Shown here one piece after another: positions 21,401 through 33,068 of a stretch of DNA of 64,000 nucleotides (position 1 is the stretch's first letter; each line of letters begins with the position of its first letter). The DNA comes from Cyanophora paradoxa. Lineage: Eukaryota > Glaucocystophyceae > Cyanophorales > Cyanophoraceae. Below the pieces are notes generated by a model. The model saw only the letters and a program-made list of their open reading frames with translations, ran no database searches and was not told the origin of the DNA. Made by a program: the position numbers and the translations under genes. The stretch is taken from positions 372,001-436,000 of the forward strand of contig QPMI01000056.1 in the NCBI GenBank assembly GCA_004431415.1, given 5' to 3'.

Positions 21401-22478
21401 AGACTCGACTCCGAGGCCTACCGCCGCGCCTCCGCCGGTGAGTCAAGCATCTAGATACTAGAACAATTAGAACAACGAGAACAACTAGATACTAGAACAA
21501 ATAGACGCGCCTCACTCTAGAACAACTAGACTCGACTCCGAGGCCTACCGCCGCGCCTCCGCCGGTGAGTTAGTTAGTGAGTTGTTGTTGTTGTTGGAGC
21601 AACTAGAGCAACTAGATACTAGAACAATTAGAACAGCTAGAAGAACTAGATACTAGAACAAATAGACGCGCCTCCGCCGCGCCTCGATACTAGAACAACT
21701 AGACTCGACTCCGAGGCCTACCGCCGCGCCTCCGCCGGTGAGCGAGTGAGTTGGGAGTTAGTTGGAGCAATCGACACGATCGATACGTTAAAGCCGATCG
21801 ATACCAGAACAGCCAGCAACTGTTACTAGAACGATAAACGCCTCCTGATCGCTACTAGAACAGCTAGACGAACAATTAGAGCGTCGGCCCACCTACCGCC
21901 GCGCCTCCGCCGGTGCCGCTTGCACCCTCGCCCTCAACCTCCGCCGCACACATCTAGCCGATGAACGACGCTTCCGTCCCGTCCCGTCCTGACCCCGGCC
22001 CGGCCCCTCCTCTGCAGACTCGCTGACGATCCGGGCGACGGCGCTGGCGGCGCTGGCGGCGCCCCTGCCCGAGTCGCTGCGGGCGCGGCCCGTCTGCACC
22101 ATCCGCTGGTTCGACGCGGTGCGTGGAAGGGCGCTCCAGGGCGCCCCGCGCTTAGTGGCGGCGCCAGTCTGACCTCAGGCCCGCAGGTGACCGAGTACCC
22201 CCTGCCCCACGGGGAGGACCCCTTGACCGTCCGCGGGGTACGCGACCCGCCTCCATCCCTTCTTCTTCTTCTTCTTCTTCTTCTTCTCCGGTCCCTGAGG
22301 CGGGGGCCCTCGCAGGCCGGGGGCCGCGCCGAGCCGCTCTCGCCCTGGTGCCCCCCGCACGCCGACATCCTGGCCGAGGCCTCCCGCCAGGCGAGCGCTC
22401 CCCTGCCCCGGGCGAAGGGGCGGACGAACGCTCCTCCAGCGAGCGGGTGGGCGGGGCGGACGAACGCTCCTCCAGCGA
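18474..22478 (+). pseudogene. MKT1: MKT1 copy 2, promoter plus exons 1-14, fused to antisense TCF25
   Basis: ATG at 19139. Exons 1-11 are as in the complete gene. The repeat-filled intron 11 follows (21311 to about 21915), then exon 12 (22018-22118, SLTIRATALAALAAPLPESL), exon 13 (22187-22237, VTEYPLPHGEDPLTVRG) and exon 14 (about 22316-22390, EPLSPWCPPHADILAEASRQ). In intron 14 at about 22478 the sequence changes to a TCF25 intron in antisense. An extra G in exon 3 (near 19390) breaks the frame after GIDGYV. Exons 15-21, with the C-terminal domain, are absent. Confidence 0.87.
21311..21917 (+). repeat. Tandemly repeated exon-11 end and splice donor in MKT1 intron 11, copy 2
   Basis: The end of exon 11 (GCCTCCGCCG|GTGAG) recurs with donors at 21311, 21438, 21565 and 21737 and, as GCCG|GTGCCG, near 21911. 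The first units have a period of 127 bp. The spacers are AT-rich words such as CTAGATACTAGAACAA. The same structure is present at 38261, 45812 and 53376. Confidence 0.85.
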
Positions 22479-23689
22479 GGGGCGCAGGGCACCGGCTCGT
22501 CGACGGGCGCGGCGCCGCCGTCCCGCGCCACGCGCATGAGCGCGTACGCTGCGAGCCCGGCTCGGCGCCAGGAAAAAAGGGGGGAGAGGCTAAGTGGGGG
22601 TACCCGAGGAGTTGAGGGCGATGGGGAGGAAGAGGGGCGGCTCCCGCCTCGAGAGGGGCGGCTCCCGCACGAACGAGGCGGAGCGCCCGGGGAGCGCCGG
22701 CGCCGCCACCAGCTCCAGAAGGAACTTGTACTCCCTGAAGAAAAATGAGGTGGGGGGGGGGGAAGTTGGGGGGGGGGGGAAGGTTATGGGGTACCTGGCG
22801 CGGAGGGCGAAGTAGTCGATGCAACTGGAGCACCCCATCAGGTCACTGTCGGGGTCCAGCGCAAGCAGCAGCTTGGCGTCTCTGGAGGTACGACGTTCGG
22901 TTCGAATCCGAGTAGGGGGGAAGCGGTCGAGGGGGTACCGAGGGAGGTGCGGGAGCAGCCGCCGCGAATGAGCATCTGCAGGCGCCGGAAGACAGGCCCT
23001 GGGGGTGGCGGGGTGAGTCCGGAGGAGGGTACAGGTTATCCTCGGGGGTACAACGGGTTCTCTGCGCACTTGTTCTCCATGACTGCGAAGTCGAGGCGGC
23101 AGGCGCCGCTCGCCGGCTTGAACTGCGGGTGCTGCCGGGGACGGAGCTCAAACAAGTGAACGAACTGCAGCGCAACGCATCCTCCGCCCCGCCGCGCCCG
23201 TGCCCGCGCCCCGCCCGCACCAGGCTGCCTCGAGGCAGTAGAGGCGCGGTCGAGGAGCTCGGTCGCCGCGTCCAGCTCGCCACGTACTTGTAGATCTGAG
23301 GCGGCCCGCCGGCTTCAGGCCCCGGGCCAGGCTTCGTGTGCTCGGGGGTTCGTGTGCTCGGGGGAGGGCGGGCCCGGGCCGGGCAGGGCCGGGGGAGGGG
23401 CGGGCCAGGGGAGGGCGGGCCGGGCCGGGGCGGGGCCGGGGGGAGGCGCGCCCGGGGCCGGGGCGGGCCGGGGGGAGAGGCGGGGCTGGGGAGAGGGGCG
23501 GGGCCGGGGGAGGGGCGGGGCCGGGGGGAGGCGAAGGCGGGGGCGGGGCCCTCCGAAGAGGGCTGGGAGAGGGGAAGAGGTCCACGTCCTCTCTTCCCCC
23601 CGAAGAGGGCACTCCGGGGGGTAGGGAGGTCCGCCTCCTCTCTCCGGGGGTCAGCATGCTGCGGAGACGGGCATAAGACACCGAAAACC
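22479..23689 (-). pseudogene. TCF25: TCF25/RQC1-like gene fragment, copy 4 (shorter form, joined to MKT1)
   Basis: This copy contains exons from IYKYSGEL (about 23290) through AYALMRVARDGGAAPVDEP. It ends in the following intron, where it meets MKT1 intron 14, so the VLRRLFSH and WAALHRRPLF exons of the longer form are missing. The join is intron to intron, tail to tail. Many one-base deletions occur between 23,100 and 23,800. The + strand MKT1 transcript would read straight into TCF25 antisense. Confidence 0.85.
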
Positions 23690-26034
23690 AGCGATCGCTT
23701 GGCAATGAGAAGGCTGTGGCGTCAAGCCCGGCGACCGTTAGAACTGAGAACACAGAAGCGATCGCCGGCCCAGCAGCTCTTTGTTAGAGATCGGATCCGC
23801 TGGGTATGGCGCCGACACAAAGCGATCGCCGAGCAATGAGAAGGCTCTATGCGCGGGGCAGAGATGTAGCGATCGCATTGAATAGAGAATCTCTATGCGA
23901 GCATGCCCACAGCGCTACGGGAGGCGGCACGCACTGCAGCGTTGGCGTTGGCTGGTGCGACGAACTTGAAGCAGCTCCTGCGCAAGCGATCGCCGGTCTA
24001 TGCGCGGGGCAGAGATGTAGCGATCGCATTGAATAGAGAATCTCTATGCGAGCATGCCCACAGCGCTACGGGAGGCGGGCACGCACTGCAGGCGTTGGCG
24101 TTGGCTGGTGCGACGAACTTGAAGCAGCTCCTGCGCAAGCGATCGCCGGTCAGAGAGCCTTCTCATCGCTTCGGCGATCGCTAGGCCCTGGTACCGAGTA
24201 CTCCGGGGCGATCGCTAGCGCGAACCGTCGGACGACGGACGCGGCGCCGGCGATCGCTTGAAAAAGGCCCCGGCCCGATCCGAGCCCATGGCCGGCGGGC
24301 ATAGTGAACATAGTGCCAAAATGTCGCCCCGAAAACACGTTTTTTAGCAGGATCGGAAGACAGCGCGCCCAGGCAGGTCCGAGGGGCGGTTCCGGGACGG
24401 ACCTACTGGCTCAGAGCTGCTTGCGCTGGGCCCGCCGGGCGACGCCATAGTTGAGAGCTCGAGTCCCTGCGCGCCGCCTTACAGCTGCCGAGGATGGGGC
24501 GACGGCTGCAGAATTCGAAGATGAGTACCTCGGACAAGCGAAAGCGTGTAGCTAGCGCGCCGCCGGCGCCGCGGGTGAGCCGATGAAGCAAGCGATGTGT
24601 ACTCCTCGCGTGCGCGGGCGCGGCGAAGACGCCTGCGGGTCGGGCGTGGCGCCGCGGGGCTGAGCACGGCGTGCGCGCGGACAGTGTCGGGCACCAGCGC
24701 AGCCCGCGCACCGCAGACACTTCAGATGCGCGCAAGAGACGATGATGTAAAGCTAGCCGCCGTGAAAGCCTGACGGCAGATGAGCTGGCCGTGAAGGAAA
24801 GAATGCGCGGCGGTTGGCTGCGTGAGAGCGGACCGGAAGGGATGCGACGCGACCCGCGCCGTTGTAGTCTGACATAACGGAGGTGTGTGTAGGCGAAACG
24901 AGGGCGTCCCGCGTCCAGCGAAGCCTCCCGAACAGCGCGCGCCACACACACGCGGCGGCCCACCGCCAGCGAAGCCGTCGTGGTCTCGAAAGCTCTGAAG
25001 CCGTACGGAGAGGTAAGTGAGGGCGCGAAGAACGACATCAAAGACCGAGGATACCAGATCTCTTTGTGACGGCGATGGCGGACGCCCTGCTTAACGCCGG
25101 GCTGGACGCGCTTATAGAGCTGGCGAAAGCGGAACTCGACGATGACGATGATGAAGAACACGAGTGTGATGCTATGGTCGAGGAGGAGGCCGTGGCTGTA
25201 GTCGGGTGTAGCAGCCAAGGCGGCGGAGCTTCTGGCGCAGGCGAGGCGGTCGCCTGCCACAAGTAAGACGCAGTACGCAGGTCAGAAGCGAAATGGCCGA
25301 CCAAGGCAAGCCTGGAAGCTCGAACGACAGGAACGGTGCTTGCTGCTCTTCTGGCGGCCGAAACGGGTCGGGAACTTGATTAAACATGGCTGCGGTCTAT
25401 CAAAATGCGCCTCCAATGCTCTATTTAGCGCGCAGGAGCTGCGGGAGCTGCGTCTCGCTCTCAGAACGGGTACAGGAACGCTTTCGTTTACTCTACCCCT
25501 GCTCGAGTTCTCCCCGAGTCAGCAACAGTCACGAGTTCTCCCAACATCGTCCGCGCCCCGGCTTCGAAGAAGATACAGCGATTTCACAAAGCATTTAACA
25601 CACTTTCACCAAGTTTCACGTGGGAAGAACGTGCTCGATCGCGCCGCCCAGGCAAGCACCAGGCACGGGGGGTGGAAGCACTGCCTGGATACTGGCTTTC
25701 GCCCATTCATCCGTGTTTCAGCGATCGCTTGGCCAATGAGAAGGCTGTGGACGTCAAGCCCGCGGCGACCGTTAGAACTGAGAACACAGAGCGATCGCCG
25801 GCCCAGCAGCTCTTTGTTAGAGATCGGATCCGCTGGGTATGGCGCCGAACACAAAGCGATCGCCGAGCAATGAGAAGGCTCTATGCGCGGGGCAGAGATG
25901 TAGCGATCGCATTGAATAGAGAATCTCTATGCGAGCATGCCCACAGCGCTACGGAGGCGGGCACGCACTGCAGCGTTGGCGTTGGCTGGTGCGACGAACT
26001 TGAAGCAGCTCCTGCGCAAGCGATCGCCGGTCTC
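23690..26034. repeat. Modules R, X, W and R', copy
   Basis: R (23690-24301), X (24302-24680), W (24681-25719, intact acidic ORF at 25075) and R' (25720-26034). X and W here are almost identical to 7373-8790. R and R' have scattered one-base losses. Confidence 0.7.
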
Positions 26035-26890
26035 AGAGTAGAGCTCGAGCTTCAGATTCATGCGATACTGAACCCTTACCCGTTCATTCTGGACGTGACG
26101 CGGAGATCAATCCTATCATCGGGGTAATTGATCTAAATTTCTGTTAGCAATGCCACGTGCTGACTAGTACTCGGAGGCCCGTAAGTTGGCCCATCCATTG
26201 GCCCGGACCGTTGGCGTCCGTCGCCGTAACGGCCGCCCTCCAGGAGACTGTTAATGACGCCATTATGACGTACGATGATACTTGACGCAGAATGGACCAA
26301 TCGCGCAACGCCGGCCAAGCGTTTTTTCTCGCCGTCTAAAAATTCGTGGGCCGACTGATTTTCCCCGCCATGAGGCGGTTTGGGGGTACACCCTCCGGGC
26401 GTGTCGACATCTCATCATAAGCCGGAGCACGCCGCGATGGGCGCCCGAGCGCTGGGAGCAACGCATATGTGAGCCTCTCTCTTAGTGTGCGACCGTACGA
26501 AGTGCAAACTAGCTCCCTATGCGCCTGGAGCACTTTTTCAGCAATCCTGCGAAGTCCGCTGGGGAGCCGACATCGACGTTCGACAGCGCAAGCCGATCTG
26601 TATGAGCGGCCTGTGAGCGAATCCCTCGCTCCCGCGGTGCCTCAGCCGCGCGGACTCGATCTTGGCGGACCACGAGCGACGACGGCGCCCCCGGTATGCC
26701 GGTACGAGGCCTAGCTGGTGCGCATGGATTGCCCTGCGACAAGTTACGAAGGGCGTCGCGCGTATGCGCCTCCCTGACCCGCGTGACCGCAGAGTTCCTG
26801 AGGGACCGCGGTCTCCTCCGGACCGATTCGATAGAGGCGTTGCGAGGCACCTCTATAGGTGCGGCCTGGCATTTTCCTCTTTAGACGTTC
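26035..26890 (+). pseudogene. MKT1: MKT1 5' stub, second example: promoter plus exons 1-2
   Basis: ATG at 26696, exons 1 and 2 as in other copies, then a switch inside intron 2 to the W 3' half at about 26890. It repeats the arrangement at 9110-9973 exactly, so the stub-containing 1.58-kb duplication was itself copied with the larger unit or arose twice at the same break. Confidence 0.8.
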
Positions 26891-27605
26891 TCTCCGAACG
26901 ACAGGAACGGTGCTTGCTGCTCTTCTGGCGGCCGAAACGGGTCGGGAACTTGATTAAACATGGCTGCGGTCTATCAAAATGCGCCTCCAATGCTCTATTT
27001 AGCGCGCAGGAGCTGCGGGAGCTGCGTCTCGCTCTCAGAACGGGTACAGGAACGCTTTCGTTTACTCTACCCCTGCTCGAGTTCTCCCCGAGTCAGCAAC
27101 AGTCACGAGTTCTCCCAACATCGTCCGCGCCCCGGCTTCGAAGAAGATACAGCGATTTCACAAAGCATTTAACACACTTTCACCAAGTTTCACGTGGGAA
27201 GAACGTGCTCGATCGCGCCGCCCAGGCAAGCACCAGGCACGGGGGTGGAAGCACTGCCTGGATACTGGCTTTCGCCCATTCATCCGTGTTCAGCGATCGC
27301 TTGGCCAATGAGAAGGCTGTGGACGTCAAGCCCGCGGCGACCGTTAGAACTGAGAACACAGAAGCGATCGCCGGCCCAGCAGCTCTTTGTTAGAGATCGG
27401 ATCCGCTGGGTATGGCGCCGAACACAAAGCGATCGCCGAGCAATGAGAAGGCTCTATGCGCGGGCAGAGATGTAGCGATCGCATTGAATAGAGAATCTCT
27501 ATGCGAGCATGCCCACAGCGCTACGGGAGGCGGCACGCACTGCAGGCGTTGGCGTTGGCTGGTGCGACGAACTTGAAGCAGCTCCTGCGCAAGCGATCGC
27601 CGTCT
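26891..27605. repeat. Partial W plus R', second example
   Basis: Same content and borders as 9974-10692. One small loss in R' near 27600 (CGCCGTCTC for CGCCGGTCTC). Confidence 0.75.
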
Positions 27606-30447
27606 CAGAGTAGAGCTCGAGCTTCAGATTCATGCGATACTGAACCCTTACCCGTTCATTCTGGACGGTGACGCGGAGATCAATCCTATCATCGGGGTAA
27701 TTGATCTAAATTTCTGTTAGCAATGGCCACGTGCTGACTAGTACTCGGAGGCCCGTAAGTTGGCCCATCCATTGGCCCGGACCGTTGGCGTCCGTCGCCG
27801 TAACGGCCGCCCTCCAGGAGACTGTTAATGACGCCATTATGACGGTACCGATGATACTTGACGCAGAATGGACCAATCGCGCAACGCCGGCCAAGCGTTT
27901 TTTCTCGCCGTCTAAAAATTCGTGGGCCGACTGATTTTCCCCGCCATGAGGCCGGTTTGGGGGGTACACCCTCCGGGCGTGTCGACATCTCATCATAAGC
28001 CGGAGCACGCCGCGATGGGCGCCCGAGCGCTGGGAGCAACGCATATGTGAGCCTCTCTCTTAGTGTGCGACCGTACGAAGTGCAAACTAGCTCCCTATGC
28101 GCCTGGAGCACTTTTTCAGCAATCCTGCGAAGTCCGCTGGGGGAGCCGACATCGACGTTCGACAGCGCAAGCCGATCTGTATGAGCGGCCTGTGAGCGAA
28201 TCCCTCGCTCCCGGCGGTGCCTCAGCCGCGCGGACTCGATCTTGGCGGACCACGAGCGACCGACGGCGCCCCCGGTATGCCGGTACGAGGCCTAGCTGGT
28301 GCGCATGGATTGCCCTGCGACAAGTTACGAAGGGCGTCGCGCGTATGCGCCTCCCTGACCCGCGTGACCGCAGAGTTCCTGAGGGACCGCGGTCTCCTCC
28401 GGACCGATTCGATAGAGGCGTTGCGAGGCACCTCTATAGGTGCGGCCTGGCATTTTCCTCTTTAGACGTTCGTCCTGGGTGCCGAAATACGAAGCACGGC
28501 TTGCAGGCATCGATGGCTACGTTTGGCTTCGGAAGCTCCAAATCCGGGAGCCGCTGCGAGAAGCGACGGGCGACGGTGCGACCCGCCGTGGTGTCCTCGT
28601 CGCCTCCCGTTCCGCGGCGGATCGAATCGCGCGTGCGTGCATGCGTGCAGGTCGCAGGCGCTGCCGGTCGCGCTTTCGGAGCAGCTTCGGGTGTTCGAGG
28701 AGGCGGGAATCAAGCCCTGCTTCGTGTTTGCGGGGCTGAACATCCCGCGGAAGGAGCGCCGTTCACGCAGCCCGACGATCGGCTGGCGGCTCGGCAGCGC
28801 GCCTGGCAGGAGCACGCGGCCAACAACCTCCGGGCCGCAGTGGCGCTCTTCTCGCAGTCCGGTGCGGCCCGCGCTTGCCTGCCGCCCACCCGCTGCGCCG
28901 CTGACGTTCGCCGTCAGCTTCGGCCGCGGTGGTATCCCTGATCTCGTCGCTGACGTGATTCGATTCCTGCGGGTCGCAATGCCGACGCGATCCGCGCGCC
29001 GTACCTCAGCTGGGCCCAGGTTCGCCGCCTTCCCCCCTTTCACCTCGCCTCGCCCGCACCGAGCGCCGCCGCAGCTGGGTACATGGAGGGCGACGACGTG
29101 CGGATGGTGGACGGGGTACACGCGCAGCTGGAAGTTCTGCTCTTTGGCGCCCGCCGCGTCATCGTCTCGCTCGACCTGGCGGTACCCTGCCCGACCTTCC
29201 CCCCCCCGTCCTCGCTCACCGATCGCCTCGTAGGAGGGTACCTTCGAGTGGGTCGACCGCGACACGGTGCTGGCAGCCGCTGGCGCCTCCGCGGATCAAT
29301 TTCTGGACGCCTGCCTTCTCTCCGGATTCGATTTCCTGGCACGTTCCGCCCCTCGCGGGACACCCCCCTCCACCGTCCTCCCCGGTGCCCTTCTTCCCCC
29401 ACCGCACCGGCACCCCGGTACCCCCGACCGCGCTGACGTACCCCCCAGCCGCGATCGACCTCGTCCTGAGGTACCGAACGGGGTACGGCGCCGTGCGGGC
29501 CATGATGGGCGGCAACGGGCCCTCCTCCCCCGGACCGGTACAGTCCACAGCCCTCTCCCAAAACCGTCCTTTTAACGTCGTACCCCCCCTCAAAATAGCG
29601 GCGGGACACGTACACGGACCAGTTCCTGCGGGCGCGGGCGCTGGTCCAACACCACGTGGTCCTCGAGCCCTCGGCGCGCGGCCCTCAACGCGCGCTCGCC
29701 CCCGCGTGCGCCCCACCGTACCCTCCTCCGAGCCTGAAACCAGAACTAGCGCTCCTTCCACTTTAGGACACAGGACTCCCCTAGCCTTCCCCTCTCTCGA
29801 CCTCGCCCCGCCCCCTGCCTAGCGCTCTTGACCTCGCTCTTCTCGTTCCCCCACCGGACCCGCCCCATCCGCCTAGAACTAGAACTAGGGCAAGGGACCC
29901 GCTCTGCGGCTCGCCCTCGTCCTGGCTCCCCAGCCTAGCCAGCCCCTCGGCCTCTTTCCCCTCCCCCCACCCCCTCCCCCCCCCCCTTCACCCCCCTCCA
30001 CGTACAGGGACCTGGACGAGGTGCTGGGCCCGCGGCTGCCGACGAGCTCTTCCACCTCCTCGCCGCCGGCTGCCTCGAGGTGATTGATCCTTACTGTTTG
30101 ATTTTGATGCAACATTACGTTACCTTCTAACGTTACGACCTTCTAACGTTACGACATACCTAAGACCTTTAATCTTTTGATCTTTAATGAGACCTAAGAC
30201 TTTAGACGCCGCCGCGGCCGGCTGCCTCGAGGTGATCCATCCCTGGACCTCCAACCTCGCCTCATCCACGCCTCGCCCCTCATCTCCTGGCGCCGCTCAC
30301 GCTCCCGCCCCTCCTCCTCCCTCGCCCGCCCTCCCGCAGGCGTCGCTGCTGAGCGCGCTGGTGCTCGGCATGGACCGGGAGTTGCCCCCCCCCGTCGACT
30401 CCGAGGCCTACCGCCGCGCCTCCGCCGGTGAGTCAAGCATCTAGATA
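27606..30447 (+). pseudogene. MKT1: MKT1 copy 3, promoter plus exons 1-11, 3'-truncated
   Basis: ATG at 28276, with exons 1-11 readable as in copy 1. It ends like copy 1, 20 bases after the exon 11 donor, where module X begins (30448). A base is missing at the end of exon 3 (GGCGACGGTGCG near 28574) and another in exon 4 (GGAGCGCCGTTC near 28757), so the frame is broken. The C-terminal domain is absent. Confidence 0.85.
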
Positions 30448-31473
30448 GTGAACATAGTGCCAAAATGTCGCCCCGAAAACACGTTTTTTAGCAGGATCGG
30501 AAGACAGCGCGCCCAGGCAGGTCCGAGGGGCGGTTCCGGGACGGACCTACTGGCTCAGAGCTGCTTGCGCTGGGCCCGCCGGGCGACGCCATAGTTGAGA
30601 GCTCGAGTCCCTGCGCGCCGCCTTACAGCTGCCGAGGATGGGGCGACGGCTGCAGAATTCGAAGATGAGTACCTCGGACAAGCGAAAGCGTGTAGCTAGC
30701 GCGCCGCCGGCGCCGCGGGTGAGCCGATGAAGCAAGCGATGTGTACTCCTCGCGTGCGCGGGCGCGGCGAAGACGCCTGCGGGTCGGGCGTGGCGCCGCG
30801 GGCTGAGCACGGCGTGCGCGCGGCAGTGCGCATGCGCAGCGGACGGAATTCGCGCGCTGCATGCATGGCCGGGCGCGCGGAAGTTCCTTTTTTTCCTATT
30901 CTTCCCCCCTGCGCTTCTCCCCCCTGTTCATTCCCCCCCTAAGTTAGCCACCGTGGCTAACTTGCGATCGAAGGGTACAGAGTTCGGCCTCGTGAAATTG
31001 ATCTCATACAAAACCAACGATGTCGTAGAACCCTAGACTATAGCTGCATGCGGAATCAGGCTATCTGCAGTCCTACAAAAGCCTTGCACCGCTGCAGTAG
31101 CCCTTTTGCCTGCTCTTCGTTCGCGAAGATGTCAGGACGCCCGCGCGGGGCGCGCGGAACCACTCTGTGGACGTGACCACAAATGGTGCGCATGCTGTCG
31201 GATCGCGCAGGTGGTGGCCACTGCACACCACCCGACCCCAGCGCGCGCGGGAGAACAGGACCTCCAGGACCCGGTCGACCCAACACTTCGCTTTGAATGT
31301 AGACCCGGCGGTCGTGCGCAGCCCGTTGTTACTTTTGCAAGCGTCTCGACTCGAGCGCCACCTAACAGCATATTGAGAGCAGAATCGCAAGATAAGTGCA
31401 GTAAGAAATGCACCGAGCTCAAGAATTGCAATTGCTTCAAAGCATTGAGCTCGTCCAGGGTCCGATCCGGCAG
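30448..31473. repeat. Modules X and Y, copy 4
   Basis: X (30448-30823) then Y (30824-31473). The palindrome near 30941 has lost one central G. No coding content was recognised. Confidence 0.6.
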
Positions 31474-33068
31474 TCAGGGGCGGGAGCTCGACGCTGGCGG
31501 CCGGCTCGTCGTCGTCGAAGAGGGCCGCCTGTGTAGGGCGGCCCAGCCCCTGGCGCCCTGTGAACGAAGAAGCAAAGGAGAGAGCCGCTCAGGACTCGGA
31601 AAGTAAAGAAGCTCAGAGGAAAGACGCTCGCCTTGTCGGAGTCCGCCCCTCCCCCGCACCCCGGAGTCGGCTTGACGTTGTAGTTCTCGAGGAGGGGGCG
31701 GACGGCGCCGGGGTACATGAGGACCGCCTGCCGCAGAGGGCGCGGCGAGGGCCGCGGCAGAGGGCGGGGCGGCGCCGGCGAGGCGGGGTCCAGCGTGTGC
31801 GAGAAGAGGCGCCGGAGGACCTGCCGCGCTTCAGTCTTAGAGGAGATTCGGAGGGCGCAGGGCACCGGCTCGTCGACGGGCGCGGCGCCGCCGTCCCGCG
31901 CCACGCGCATGAGCGCGTACGCTGCGAGCCCGGCTCGGCGCCAGGAAAAAAGGGGGGAGGCTAAGTGGGGGTACCCGAGGAGTTGAGGGCGATGGGGAGG
32001 AAGAGGGCGGCTCCCGCCTCGAGAGGGCGGCTCCCGCACGAACGAGGCGGAGCGCCCGGGGAGCGCCGGCGCCGCCACCAGCTCCAGAAGGAACTTGTAC
32101 TCCCTGAAGAAAAATGAGGTGGGGGGGGGGGGGGAGGGGGGGGGGGGGGGAAGGTTATGGGGTACCTGGCGCGGAGGGCGAAGTAGTCGATGCACTGGAG
32201 CACCCCCATCAGGTCACTGTCGGGGTCCAGCGCAAGCAGCAGCTTGGCCGTCTCTGGAGGTACGACGTTCGGTTCGAATCCGAGTAGGGGGGAAGCGGTC
32301 GAGGGGGTACCGAGGGAGGTGCGGGAGCAGCCGCCGCGAATGAGCATCTGCAGGCGCCGGAAGACCAGGCCCTGGGGGTGGCGGGGTGAGTCCGGAGGAG
32401 GGTACAGGTTATCCTCGGGGTACAACGGTTCTCTGCGCACTTGTTCTCCATGACTGCGAAGTCGAGGCGGCAGGCGCCGCTCGCCGGCTTGAACTGCGGG
32501 TGCCTGCCGGGGACGGAGCTCAAAACCAAGTGAACGAACTGCAGCGCAACGCATCCTCCGCCCCGCCGCGCCCGTGCCCGCGCCCCGCCCGCACCAGGCT
32601 GCCTCGAGGCAGTAGAGGGCGCGGTCGAGGAGCTCGGTCGCCGCGTCCAGCTCGCCACTGTACTTGTAGATCTGAGGCCGGCCCGCCGGCTTCAGGCCCC
32701 GGGCCAGGCTTCGTGTGCTCGGGGGTTCGTGTGCTCGGGGAGGGCGGGCCCGGGGCCCGGGGCAGGCCGGGGAGGGGCGGGGCCAGGGGGAGGGCGGGCC
32801 CGGGCCCGGGGCGGGGCCGGGGAGGGGCGCGCCCGGGGCCCGGGCGGGGCCGGGGGAGAGGCGGGGCTGGGAGAGGGGCGGGGCCGGGGGGAGGGGCGGG
32901 CCGGGGGAGGCGGAAGGGCGGGGCGGGGCCCTCCGAAGAGGGGCTGGGAGAGGGGAAGGAGGTCCACGTCCTCTCTTCCCCCCGAAGAGGGCACTCCGGG
33001 GGTAGGGAGGTCCGCCTCCTCTCTCCGGGGTCAGCATGCTGCGGAGACGGCATAAGACACCGAAAACC
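31474..33068 (-). pseudogene. TCF25: TCF25/RQC1-like gene fragment, copy 5 (longer form)
   Basis: Exon set as in copy 1, from IYKYSGEL (about 32670) to WAALHRRP (about 31550). The poly-G tract before the EYKFLLEL exon is longest here (32120-32150, almost uninterrupted G on the + strand). Both gene ends are missing. Right border with R at 33069. Confidence 0.87.
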
